59,973 bases of DNA from a virus. Shown here one piece after another: positions 37,865 through 45,419 of the stretch. The position numbers and the translations under genes are program-made. The DNA is taken from positions 1 to 59,973 of the IMG/VR virus record IMGVR_UViG_3300035145_001735. One strand, written 5' to 3'. Numbering within the stretch: the stretch's first letter is position 1; each line of letters opens with the position of its first letter. The notes beneath the pieces were generated by a model. The model had not been told where the DNA came from and made no database searches. It was given only the letters and a program-made list of their open reading frames with translations.

Positions 37865-39126
37865 TATATTGCTCCGTAAATTGTTCCGTTATTCGAAACA
37901 GTTGCTGATCCAGATATGGCTGCGCCGCCTCCGCCTCCAGTTGATCCGCCGTCAGCATTGCCGCCTGATGCACCCCAGCCACCTCCGCCGCCACCGCCGC
38001 CGGATATACTGCTATGGTGAATATCGAGAATTCCTAGCCCACCGGCATTACCGCCATCGCCACCGGCACCGCCACCTGCAGTACCAACATCTCGTAAACC
38101 AGGTAAGCCACCTGTCCCTGGCAGTATACATCCACCACCGCCGCCGGAACCAGACTGATCAGAACCCCATCCTTGGCCACCACCACCGCCAGAACCGCCA
38201 CCTTGGCCGCCATCGGGATTATTCCACGCAGGATTGCCCGGACCGAGTGTACCATTGCCGCCGGATTGATTAATACCACCGCCAGTACCACCGGCTGTTC
38301 CGTTAGCAGAAGCACCGCCGTCTCCTCCGCCGGCTCCGCCGCCTCCTGCGCCTCCTGCGCCCGGGCTTGCCCAGTATTTGCCACCGCCGCCGCCTCCGCC
38401 ACCGCCGGCGATGTAAGAGTTATTAGTAATAGATACCCCAGATGCTGCTACACTAATTGCAGGCCCACCTGCGCTGCCCGGGTTACCCGGAGATCCACCT
38501 GTACCACCTTTGCCAATAATATTGCCATTATTAATAATAGTTAAATTTGAAGTGTTAACAGTTAAGGCTGCAGTACTAGTACTATTAGAAGATAACCAAA
38601 CACCACTATTAATAACTAATACATCACCACTAGACATCCCCAAACCACTAGTTGACACATTTGATGTAGTACTTGAAACATAAAATGTTTGCGACGGAGG
38701 CGACACAGTAACACTTGCTGTTGCACTGTCTGATCCGCCCGAACTCGACGCTGATAATGTATAAGTTGTGCTACTAGCAGGACTGACAGTTACACTCCCG
38801 CTTGATGAATTTACTGTTCCTATTCCACTAATAGAAGCACTTGTTGCATCGCTAATTGACCAAAATAATGTAGTACTATCGCCTTCTGTTATTGACGATG
38901 GTAATGCATAAAAGTTATTGATAACTGCAGGTGGGCGATATGCTATAGCACCATGAAAATCTGAAAAACTTATTCCTCCAGATGTAGGTATAGTATTAGG
39001 ATCAGTTACTGAATTAGTTACATATGACCCATTTTTATAATATTCAGCCAGACTAGTAGGACTTGAACCGCCGAATTCATTTTGAATATTAGTAAGACTT
39101 ATTGCTCCACTACTCTGCAATGCCAT
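37864..39126 (-). CDS. Tail-tip adhesin with Ig-like domain and polyglycine sandwich-like region (420 aa)
   Basis: The N-terminus (MALQSSGAISLTNIQNEFGG) is the attachment motif seen at the start of many phage tail fibre proteins. Residues about 68-145 resemble an Ig-like domain (ITEGDSTTLFWSISDATSAS, then TTYTLSASSSGGSDSATASV). Residues about 235-400 are mostly Gly with Ala, Ser and Asn, broken by short loops (KYWASPGAG, AWNNPDG, CILPGTGGL). This resembles the stacked polyglycine type II helices of the gp38-type adhesin of T4-like phages, where the loops bind the receptor. A late promoter lies upstream at 39146. Confidence 0.8.
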   Translation of the reverse strand: MALQSSGAISLTNIQNEFGGSSPTSLAEYYKNGSYVTNSVTDPNTIPTSGGISFSDFHGAIAYRPPAVINNFYALPSSITEGDSTTLFWSISDATSASISGIGTVNSSSGSVTVSPASSTTYTLSASSSGGSDSATASVTVSPPSQTFYVSSTTSNVSTSGLGMSSGDVLVINSGVWLSSNSTSTAALTVNTSNLTIINNGNIIGKGGTGGSPGNPGSAGGPAISVAASGVSITNNSYIAGGGGGGGGGKYWASPGAGGAGGGGAGGGDGGASANGTAGGTGGGINQSGGNGTLGPGNPAWNNPDGGQGGGSGGGGGQGWGSDQSGSGGGGGCILPGTGGLPGLRDVGTAGGGAGGDGGNAGGLGILDIHHSSISGGGGGGGGWGASGGNADGGSTGGGGGAAISGSATVSNNGTIYGAI

Positions 39127-39145
39127 AGTTTAATCCTATTTTTTA

Positions 39146-39153
39146 TATTTATC
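39146..39153 (-). promoter_or_regulatory. Late promoter GATAAATA for the tail adhesin
   Basis: On the minus strand GATAAATA lies 20 bases before the adhesin start, and TAGGAT is the ribosome-binding site. A T/A palindrome (TTTTTTTAAAAAAA) lies just upstream. Confidence 0.55.
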
Positions 39154-39185
39154 GTAATTTTTTTAAAAAAAGATGTATTTAGGGG

Positions 39186-39214
39186 TTGACAACCAAGACG
39201 TCTTACATTATATT
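39186..39214 (+). promoter_or_regulatory. Sigma70-type promoter TTGACA-N17-TATATT with palindromic spacer
   Basis: A perfect -35 (39186-39191) and TATATT (39209-39214) are 17 bases apart in the divergent gap 39127-39245. The spacer contains the palindrome AAGACGTCTT (39195-39204), a candidate operator. It drives the 39246 gene, which has AAGGAG upstream of its ATG. Confidence 0.7.
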
Positions 39215-39245
39215 ATATATGTAAGTTGATGTTAAGGAGACACAA

Positions 39246-39485
39246 ATGTTTAGAATTCCAGATTTTCATGTTGTAGAAATGACGTTTGATGAAGCAAAGT
39301 CAACACTTTCTCGTTTGACAGAAGGCGGTTTGCTTGCCGGACTTGAGTACATGAACAAACAATGGGATGAGCATTGCGTCACTGAAGATGCAGACGATGA
39401 TGATTTTTACGGTATGTGGTGTTACGAGTGTAGTGCTTTCAATATCGTATTTGAAAAAATGGCACCTCTTTTTGCAGAGAAGTAA
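39246..39485 (+). CDS. Hypothetical acidic protein (79 aa)
   Basis: Strongly positioned promoter and ribosome-binding site imply early expression. Product: FHVVEMTFDEAKSTLSRLTE, an acidic stretch (EDADDDDFYGMWCYECSA with a CxxC pair), then FEKMAPLFAEK. No family recognised. Small acidic early proteins are often host-takeover factors in T4-like phages, but this is only an inference. Confidence 0.6.
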   Translation: MFRIPDFHVVEMTFDEAKSTLSRLTEGGLLAGLEYMNKQWDEHCVTEDADDDDFYGMWCYECSAFNIVFEKMAPLFAEK

Positions 39486-39494
39486 AAAAAGTAG

Positions 39495-39523
39495 TTGACA
39501 TAGTCTTTAACATATAATATGCT
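39495..39523 (+). promoter_or_regulatory. Promoter TTGACA-N17-TATGCT for the MoxR-like ATPase gene
   Basis: A perfect -35 (39495-39500) and a weaker -10 TATGCT (39518-39523) at 17 bases lie between the 39246 and 39556 genes. CAGGAG is the ribosome-binding site downstream. The close TATAAT at 39513 is spaced too near to count. Confidence 0.55.
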
Positions 39524-39555
39524 ATACATGTAAATACCAACCCAGGAGAAAAAAC

Positions 39556-40653
39556 ATGTCATTCGAAACACAAGCACGTACAATTAAACTTTCCGAACTA
39601 ACAAAGTATGCAAAACATCACTTTGCTACTAAGCGTCCAATTATGGTATGGGGTCCTCCCGGCATCGGTAAGTCAGATACGTTTAAGGGTATCAAAGAAT
39701 CATATGAAGCAGAAGGCAAGTCTTGCTTGCTAATCGACTGCCGCTTGTCACTTTGGGAGCCAACTGACCTCAAAGGTTATCCTTACTACAATCAAGAAAC
39801 AAATCGTATGAGTTTTAGTGCACCAGATGAACTACCTAGTGCAGAAGAGGCAGCCGAGTACGATATTATTATATTGTTCTTAGATGAACTTAACGGTGCT
39901 GCACCTGCAACACAGGCTGCTGCCTACCAGTTAATCCTTAACCGTGCTATTGGCAAATATACATTGCCTGATAATGTTGTTATTGCTGCTGCTGGTAACC
40001 GTGAGACAGACAAAGGCGTTACATACCGTATGCCTAAGCCACTTGCAAACCGCTTCCTACACTACGAAGTACGTGTTGACTTTGAAGACTGGTTTGACTG
40101 GGCAGTATTGCACAACCAGCACCCAGACGTAATTGGTTACCTAACTACGTTCAAAGAGGACTTGTACAAGTTTGACGCTACAAGTTCAGACCGTTCGTTT
40201 GCTACACCTCGTTCATGGGAGTTTGTATCTGATACAATCCAAAACACAGAAGGATTTACTGAAGAAGAAGTAACCGATATGGTTGCTGCTGGTATCGGCG
40301 AAGGTACTGCTCTTAAGTTTAAAACACACCGCCAAGTTGCAAGTCAGTTGCCTAACCCAAGCGACATCTTAGACGGTAAAGTTAAGGAGTTGCAGACAGA
40401 CAATATTTCTGCAAAGTACTCGCTAACTACTGCACTATGCTACGAACTTAAAGAAGCATATGACAATAACAAAGATGTCAACGGCAAGTTCGATAACTTC
40501 TTGGAGTTCATCCAAAACAACTTTGAAGCGGAAATGGTCGTTATGGCTTGTACAGTTGCGCTAGGCAAGTACAAAATCCGTATTAAGTTTAATCAGCTAA
40601 ACAACTGGAAAGGATTTATTTCCAAGTACGGTACGCTGATTGAAATGGCGTAA
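39556..40653 (+). CDS. MoxR/CobS-like AAA+ ATPase
   Basis: Walker A is GPPGIGKSD (residues 33-41), Walker B is IIILFLDELNGA (Asp110-Glu111), and ATQAAAYQLILNRAIG and VIAAAGNRETDKG (sensor 1) follow in MoxR order. A region with PKPLANRFLHYEV supplies the arginine finger. These ATPases remodel partner proteins, often together with a VWA protein, and marine phages often carry one annotated as cobS. A VWA partner lies at 41348 here. No cobalamin genes are visible, so a chaperone function is more likely than cobaltochelatase. Confidence 0.85.
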   Translation: MSFETQARTIKLSELTKYAKHHFATKRPIMVWGPPGIGKSDTFKGIKESYEAEGKSCLLIDCRLSLWEPTDLKGYPYYNQETNRMSFSAPDELPSAEEAAEYDIIILFLDELNGAAPATQAAAYQLILNRAIGKYTLPDNVVIAAAGNRETDKGVTYRMPKPLANRFLHYEVRVDFEDWFDWAVLHNQHPDVIGYLTTFKEDLYKFDATSSDRSFATPRSWEFVSDTIQNTEGFTEEEVTDMVAAGIGEGTALKFKTHRQVASQLPNPSDILDGKVKELQTDNISAKYSLTTALCYELKEAYDNNKDVNGKFDNFLEFIQNNFEAEMVVMACTVALGKYKIRIKFNQLNNWKGFISKYGTLIEMA

Positions 40654-40676
40654 TATTAGTTACGTCACTCCTGGGT

Positions 40677-40706
40677 GAAGTAGGGTCCTAGTGGCCCTAC
40701 TTCTTT
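40677..40706 (+). terminator. Intrinsic terminator after the MoxR-like gene
   Basis: GAAGTAGGG (40677-40685) pairs perfectly with CCCTACTTC (40695-40703) over a short loop, followed by TTTAT. It marks the end of the ATPase transcript. Confidence 0.7.
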
Positions 40707-40721
40707 ATGATAAGTATATGT

Positions 40722-40985
40722 ATGGCTAAATCTATACATGAACAAATAGAAGACATGAATAATAACCCGGAACTTAACAAACAAAACAGCCAAGAAGCAA
40801 AAGAGTCTTTTAAAGAAAAAAACGAACCAAAAATTGATCCCTGGGAAAACACTACGCCATTGTGGAAATCACTGGTACCAAAAAACTGGGAAGATCGATG
40901 GTGGAATTTTGTAACACTTACAGGTGGCACAATATGGATCTGGGTCATAAACACGTTCTTAGATTATTTTTTAACTAAGTACTAG
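40722..40985 (+). CDS. Small protein with C-terminal membrane span (87 aa)
   Basis: I use the ATG at 40722; the frame from 40707 begins in the terminator. Hydrophilic and charged (NSQEAKESFKEKNEPKIDPW), followed by a C-terminal hydrophobic stretch (VTLTGGTIWIWVINTFLDYF). A tail-anchored protein. Function unknown; placed between the ATPase and VWA genes. Confidence 0.5.
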   Translation: MAKSIHEQIEDMNNNPELNKQNSQEAKESFKEKNEPKIDPWENTTPLWKSLVPKNWEDRWWNFVTLTGGTIWIWVINTFLDYFLTKY

Positions 40986-40986
40986 T

Positions 40987-41289
40987 ATGGAGTTGTTATT
41001 GACAGAAGTAACTAACCCACATTGTGGATACATGAAAAAGTTTGAACACGTTGTAGATTTAAACAGTCATGGTGTCTCAAGTAAGTACATAGAATGGTGT
41101 AACGCTAACTGTACACACCGTTGGGGATGGCACTTTTGGCAAAGCGAAGAAGCAAAACGAATTTCACAAATGGCATGGCACGACGATTGGCTACCGCCTA
41201 AAAAGGTTGTAGAAGGTACCCAAGCATACGTTAGTTTTGAATCATATGATGAAATGATTTTATTTAAAATAATTAATCTTAGTGGTTGA
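40987..41289 (+). CDS. Hypothetical protein (100 aa)
   Basis: Not recognised. His/Trp-rich (KYIEWCNANCTHRWGWHFWQ) with NPHCGYMKKFEHVV near the start, so metal binding is possible. The stop TGA lies in the -35 box of the next promoter, as at 15388. Confidence 0.55.
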   Translation: MELLLTEVTNPHCGYMKKFEHVVDLNSHGVSSKYIEWCNANCTHRWGWHFWQSEEAKRISQMAWHDDWLPPKKVVEGTQAYVSFESYDEMILFKIINLSG

Positions 41290-41314
41290 CAATACATCTT
41301 ACTTCGTTTACTAT
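41286..41314 (+). promoter_or_regulatory. Promoter TTGACA-N17-TACTAT for the VWA gene
   Basis: A perfect -35 (41286-41291) and a 4/6 -10 TACTAT (41309-41314) are 17 bases apart. The -35 contains the stop codon of the upstream gene. TATAAT at 41312 is spaced at 20 bases and is less likely. Confidence 0.5.
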
Positions 41315-41347
41315 AATACTGTAATAGAAATTCCAGGAGTATATTAT

Positions 41348-42559
41348 ATGCAACAGTTCAATACAGCATACGACAAGTTAGTTGCCGCACGTGTAAAAAT
41401 GTTGTTTAAGCAACCGTTTTTTGGACAAGTAGCGTGTCGTTTAAAACTAGTACGTGCAGACGATTGGTGTCCTACTGCAGCAGTAGATGGTCGCAACTTT
41501 TATTACAACGAAGAATTTGTAATGAAACTTGACATTGACGAAACTGTGTTCCTAGTAGGACATGAAGTTGGGCACTGCATATATGAACACTTCTTACGCA
41601 GAGGTGACAGAGATGGTATGCTATGGAATATGGCAGGTGACTACAAAATTAACGGTATGCTAGTACGTGAAAAAATCGGTCGCCTTATTACTACTGTTAA
41701 ACCTTTGTATGATGCAAAATACGACACAGATGAGTGGACTGCTGAAAGCATATACGATGAACTAAAAGAGTCTGGTGCAATGGTACAACAGACAATTGAC
41801 ATTCATTTAGAAATGGGCGATGACGATAACGACAGCGAAGGTAGTTCGCAAAGTGAAGGTAAGGGCAAGGCTCCTAAGATTTCGAAAGATGATGCTAAGG
41901 CTATCTCAGACGAAATGAAAAACGCAATTATACAAGCCGCACAAAGTGCAGGCGCCGGTAATATTCCTGGAGATATTAGACGTATGATTGGCGAACTAAC
42001 AGAGCCTAAAATGGACTGGCGCCAAATGATTCGTGTGTCACTTGAAAGCAACTTAGTATCCGATTTTACCTTTATGCGTCCTAACCGCAAAAGTCAATTT
42101 AGCAATGTAATACTACCAGGTATGTTAAAGGACCAACAAATTGATATTGCTATTGCACTAGATGTAAGCGGTAGTATTAGTTACGATGATTCCAAAGACT
42201 TCTTAAGCGAAGTACAAGGTATTATGGATCAGTTTGAATCATACAAAATCCGTATTTGGTGCTTTGATACAGAAGTTAGTGGTTACGACGAGTTTACACA
42301 CGAAGATGGACGTTCGATTACCGAGTTTGAAATGACAGGCGGTGGTGGTACAGACTTTATGCCTAACTGGACATTTATGGAAGAACAAGGTATTGAACCT
42401 GATCAATTTATTATGTTTACAGATGGTGAGCCTTGGGGCAAGTGGGGAGATCCAGACTATTGTGATACACTATTCCTTATTAAAAACCCTTACAGTAAGC
42501 CTGTTGCACCGTTTGGACAAAGTGTATACTATGAATCGCAGGAAAGAAAGGCTGCATAA
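41348..42559 (+). CDS. Metallopeptidase-like (HExxH) domain plus VWA domain, CobT/DUF2201-like
   Basis: CAGGAG precedes the ATG at 41348; the longer frame from 41282 contains the promoter. The N-terminal domain has FLVGHEVGHCIYEHFL, an HExxH zinc site (His72, Glu73, His76), typical of DUF2201 metallopeptidase-like proteins. After an acidic Ser/Asp linker (about 157-175), the C-terminal VWA domain has IALDVSGSIS (MIDAS, Asp272-Ser276), then MTGGGGTDF and FTDGEPWG. It pairs with the MoxR-like ATPase. The pair could remodel or cut a host or virion protein. Confidence 0.85.
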   Translation: MQQFNTAYDKLVAARVKMLFKQPFFGQVACRLKLVRADDWCPTAAVDGRNFYYNEEFVMKLDIDETVFLVGHEVGHCIYEHFLRRGDRDGMLWNMAGDYKINGMLVREKIGRLITTVKPLYDAKYDTDEWTAESIYDELKESGAMVQQTIDIHLEMGDDDNDSEGSSQSEGKGKAPKISKDDAKAISDEMKNAIIQAAQSAGAGNIPGDIRRMIGELTEPKMDWRQMIRVSLESNLVSDFTFMRPNRKSQFSNVILPGMLKDQQIDIAIALDVSGSISYDDSKDFLSEVQGIMDQFESYKIRIWCFDTEVSGYDEFTHEDGRSITEFEMTGGGGTDFMPNWTFMEEQGIEPDQFIMFTDGEPWGKWGDPDYCDTLFLIKNPYSKPVAPFGQSVYYESQERKAA

Positions 42560-42565
42560 ATATCT

Positions 42566-42844
42566 ATGAAAATTGTTAAACAGGGATTGACACTAAGCGA
42601 TAATGATCTTCATATTATAGATGTTGCAGTAGTAACTAAAATGATGAAGAATCGCTTAGTAGTAGAATTCAACGACGAGCCGGATTTAGACAGTTTAGAC
42701 TTTAGTGGCTGCACTGGCTTTCATTACATAAAAAGTTTAGGTAAAAAGTTGTATCAATTTTGGTTTGAAGAAGCAACCGATTTTGATACATTTTATTCAA
42801 ATCTTATAGCGTATAAAATGTCAATTGATAATAGTGATAAATAA
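42566..42844 (+). CDS. Hypothetical protein (92 aa)
   Basis: An ATAAATA element ends only 3 bases before the ATG, so transcription may start at or near the start codon. Product: KIVKQGLTLSDNDLHIIDVA, NRLVVEFNDEPDLDSLDFSG and KKLYQFWFEEATDFDTFY. Not recognised. Confidence 0.55.
   Translation: MKIVKQGLTLSDNDLHIIDVAVVTKMMKNRLVVEFNDEPDLDSLDFSGCTGFHYIKSLGKKLYQFWFEEATDFDTFYSNLIAYKMSIDNSDK
42836..42843 (+). promoter_or_regulatory. Late promoter GATAAATA for the 42880 gene
   Basis: GATAAATA overlaps the stop codon of the previous gene, 36 bases before the ATG at 42880. AGGAG is the ribosome-binding site. Confidence 0.5.
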
Positions 42845-42879
42845 GTACGTATATAATTAATAGTCAATAGGAGTATAAT

Positions 42880-43140
42880 ATGGCTGAAGAAAATCAAAAC
42901 CCAGAAACAGAAGCGGAAGCACCTGCAGCAGAAGCACAGACAGTTGCACCAAGTTTAGGTGTAGCAGACTTGCAAAATGCAGCACAAGTTATTGACTTAG
43001 CAATGCAACGTGGTGCATTCCGTGCTGCGGAGGCTGCACAAGTAGGTGTTGTATACAATCGTTTAACAGCATTTATTACAAGTGTACAAGATCAACAAAA
43101 AGATCAAAATGAAGAAGCCGCAGCCGAAGAAACAGCATAA
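42880..43140 (+). CDS. Conserved small phage protein (86 aa)
   Basis: The acidic Ala/Glu-rich ends flank a helical core (LGVADLQNAAQVIDLAMQRG, AFRAAEAAQVGVVYNRLTAF). I recall this core, with LGxxDLxNAxxIIDVAxxRGAF, in many T4-like cyanophages without function. Late promoter and position suggest a late protein. Confidence 0.65.
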   Translation: MAEENQNPETEAEAPAAEAQTVAPSLGVADLQNAAQVIDLAMQRGAFRAAEAAQVGVVYNRLTAFITSVQDQQKDQNEEAAAEETA

Positions 43141-43151
43141 GGAGGCTTATC

Positions 43152-43808
43152 ATGGCAAATTTAAAACACATCGGGCAAGTAACTAACACAGGTATTAAAT
43201 GTGTAGTTCTGTTCCGTGAAATCTACGACGACCGTGGTAATGTACAGGATCACGACCATTGTTTAGTAGTAGAAACTGACAGACTACCAGATTATGCACA
43301 CGACGATGTTGTTCGTGTAGTAGAGTCAGTAGCAGGACAAGAAGCCAACGAATTCTACGAAATTGCTAATCGTAGTTACTTTAGCGATGGTGCACCTATG
43401 TTACAAGAGATGCATAAACGTGGATGGATTAAAAAATATCCAACTACTAATATTACATTAACACCTAATCGTAGTACAGGCGTATTATTAAGTGAAGTTA
43501 ACGAAGTGATTCGTAAACAAAAAACTGGTATGAGCGAACGTGACATTCGTAATACAATGACAAATGACACAGACCAGCCGCCACGCACACAGACTACATT
43601 AGATCCAACACAGACTATCGATCAAGCAGTGAATACCAATGAACAAGCATTAGATGATACAGCAATTGCACAAGGTTTGTTATCACAAGCGGAAACGTTT
43701 TTAGCGGAAGCAGAAAGATTAAAAGCACAAGCATACGAAATGGATCCAAATTTGAAACCAAAGCGAGGACGCAAACCTAAAAAAGCAACTGCTAATGCCG
43801 ATACATAA
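43152..43808 (+). CDS. Conserved phage protein with C-terminal AT-hook-like tail (218 aa)
   Basis: AAGGAGG precedes the ATG. The N-terminal half is compact (HIGQVTNTGIKCVVLFREIY, LVVETDRLPDYAHDDVVRVV) and the middle is Thr/Gln-rich. The tail (PKRGRKPKKATANADT) contains an RGRKP core typical of AT-hooks that bind the minor groove of AT-rich DNA. The rest is not recognised. Confidence 0.65.
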   Translation: MANLKHIGQVTNTGIKCVVLFREIYDDRGNVQDHDHCLVVETDRLPDYAHDDVVRVVESVAGQEANEFYEIANRSYFSDGAPMLQEMHKRGWIKKYPTTNITLTPNRSTGVLLSEVNEVIRKQKTGMSERDIRNTMTNDTDQPPRTQTTLDPTQTIDQAVNTNEQALDDTAIAQGLLSQAETFLAEAERLKAQAYEMDPNLKPKRGRKPKKATANADT

Positions 43809-44127
43809 AAAAGATCGAACATTTCAAAATATATTAAGAGACGCTAACATCGACGAAGTACCATTGGAATTCGTCGATCGTCTTATCCTTGTTTTAGAAA
43901 ACGGTGACCGAGTTATATTTGAAGGAGAGGATTTACAAGATGTCGACGAGCCTAATATTGTACTTTTTATTTTAAGTGCAGTCGAAGACTTAGGTGAAGA
44001 CTATGGAAGTCCTGTAAGTGATATTGAAATAGTAATAGATTACAATAAACTTGAAGATCAAATTAATAACTTGACAAAAAATTTATTGGACAAAAAGAAA
44101 GATGATTCGAGCGATACTAGCGTGTGA
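43795..44127 (+). CDS. Hypothetical acidic protein (110 aa)
   Basis: Overlaps the AT-hook gene by 14 bases. Acidic, with EVPLEFVDRLILVLENGDRV, IFEGEDLQDVDEPNIVLFI and SDIEIVIDYNKLEDQIN. I recall similar proteins in T4-like cyanophages. No function is assigned. Confidence 0.6.
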   Translation: MPIHKKDRTFQNILRDANIDEVPLEFVDRLILVLENGDRVIFEGEDLQDVDEPNIVLFILSAVEDLGEDYGSPVSDIEIVIDYNKLEDQINNLTKNLLDKKKDDSSDTSV

Positions 44128-44581
44128 TAATGATTGGGGTATAGGCAAAGACAATACTTTGCCTTGGCCACATAATCCAGCAGACTTAAAATGGTTTAAA
44201 GAAAATACCACAGGCGGTGTAGTTGCTATGGGTAAAGCAACTTGGGATAGTCTACCTAACAAACCTTTACCTAATCGTAATAATATTGTTGTAACAAGTA
44301 GTTCTGATGATTATAACGGCGGTGGCTATCATTATGTAAAATTTGAAACTGCTAAAACAGAACTAGTCAACATGAACAAACTGCAAGATGTTTGGATTAT
44401 TGGCGGTGCACAACTTGTTAACGGATTGTTACCTATTATCGACGAGATATGGTTAAGCCGTATTCCAGGTACATATGATTGTGACGTATTCCTTCCACGT
44501 GAAATTATCGAAACGTCATATGAAATGTTTAGCAGTGAACGAGAGGGAGACTTGTGGATTGACAAGTGGAGACAAATATGA
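44102..44581 (+). CDS. frd: Dihydrofolate reductase
   Basis: It reduces dihydrofolate made by thymidylate synthase. The conserved elements are IRAILACDNDWGIGKDNTLPW at the N-terminus, ADLKWFKENTTGG (substrate helix), VVAMGKATWDSLP, NNIVVTSS and WIIGGAQLVNGLLP (NADPH loop), then IWLSRIPG. Length (159) is typical. The gene begins inside the end of the previous gene. It is in an operon with thyA three genes downstream, as in T4-like phages. Confidence 0.93.
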   Translation: MIRAILACDNDWGIGKDNTLPWPHNPADLKWFKENTTGGVVAMGKATWDSLPNKPLPNRNNIVVTSSSDDYNGGGYHYVKFETAKTELVNMNKLQDVWIIGGAQLVNGLLPIIDEIWLSRIPGTYDCDVFLPREIIETSYEMFSSEREGDLWIDKWRQI

Positions 44582-45006
44582 AAATACTAATATTTGGATT
44601 ACCAGGTAGTGGCAAAACTACACTTGCAAAACCACTAGCAGAATTATTAGGTGCTGTACATTTAAATGCCAATGACATTAGAGAACACTACAAAGATTGG
44701 GACTTTACACCTACAGGACGTATGCGACAAGCAGACCGTATGCGCTTGTTAGCAGATGGAGTTGTTCGTGCAGGTAAGATAGCAGTTGCTGATTTTGTGG
44801 CACCTACAGATCAAGCACGTATGGAGTTTAACCCCGACTTTACTATCTGGATGGATACCATTAAAGAAGGCAGATTTGAAGATACAAACAAAATGTTTGT
44901 GCCGCCATATAATGCATATGTTGATTATCATGTAAGCGAATGGTTCGATGATACACATACGGTATTACTCAAAGTTGTTCAAACTTGGATGGAAAGAAAT
45001 AAATGA
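44578..45006 (+). CDS. P-loop kinase, adenylylsulfate kinase-like
   Basis: The ATG at 44578 overlaps the DHFR stop (ATGA). Walker A is GLPGSGKTTLAKPLAE (residues 6-21), and AVHLNANDIREHYKDWDF with RMRQADRMRLLADGVV and AVADFVAPTDQAR follow the pattern of APS kinase (CysC). APS kinase phosphorylates adenylylsulfate to make PAPS, the sulfate donor. A PAPS link would fit the sulfotransferase-like gene at 49254. Substrate not proven; other small-molecule kinases share the fold. Confidence 0.75.
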   Translation: MKILIFGLPGSGKTTLAKPLAELLGAVHLNANDIREHYKDWDFTPTGRMRQADRMRLLADGVVRAGKIAVADFVAPTDQARMEFNPDFTIWMDTIKEGRFEDTNKMFVPPYNAYVDYHVSEWFDDTHTVLLKVVQTWMERNK

Positions 45007-45419
45007 AATACTTTGACACTCAAAAACCGACTGTACAATTACTAGGACGTTGGCAACCATGGCATGATGGGCATACTGAATTAATTAAAAAAGCACTTGA
45101 AATAACCGGACAAGTATGTATTATGGTACGAGATGTAGGCGGCATTATAGGAGAAGATGCCGGCGACGGACGAACTACAGTACAAGATGATAATCCATTT
45201 ACATTTAATGAAGTTAGAAAAAACATTATCAATGCACTATATGATGAAAACATTGCACACAATAAACATTATATTATTATGAAAGTTCCTAACATTGTAG
45301 ATATTAGTTACGGACGTGGAGTAGGGTATACATTTACAGAACACGACTTAGGTGAAAAAATACATCAGATTAGTGCAACCGAGATAAGAGCACAAATGAG
45401 GGAAGAGGGCAAACTTTGA
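45003..45419 (+). CDS. HxGH nucleotidyltransferase (NadM/adenylyltransferase-like)
   Basis: The HxGH-type motif is LGRWQPWHDGHTELIKKALE (residues about 14-33), and HQISATEIRAQMREE near the C-terminus matches the ISxTxIR motif of nicotinamide mononucleotide adenylyltransferases. The family transfers a nucleotide to a phosphate. It could make NAD, or in combination with the kinase upstream, act on sulfate. The gene overlaps both neighbours by four bases. Confidence 0.7.
   Translation: MKYFDTQKPTVQLLGRWQPWHDGHTELIKKALEITGQVCIMVRDVGGIIGEDAGDGRTTVQDDNPFTFNEVRKNIINALYDENIAHNKHYIIMKVPNIVDISYGRGVGYTFTEHDLGEKIHQISATEIRAQMREEGKL

Noticed and set aside
37869-38544. Two + strand open frames rich in Arg/His and Ala/Thr opposite the adhesin
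   Set aside because: They are shadows of the Gly-rich repeat region on the minus strand, with no ribosome-binding site and biased composition.
39556-42559. Label as cobaltochelatase CobS/CobT
   Set aside because: The similarity is shared by all MoxR/VWA pairs. No cobalamin synthesis genes are present, so the label would suggest a function not supported here.
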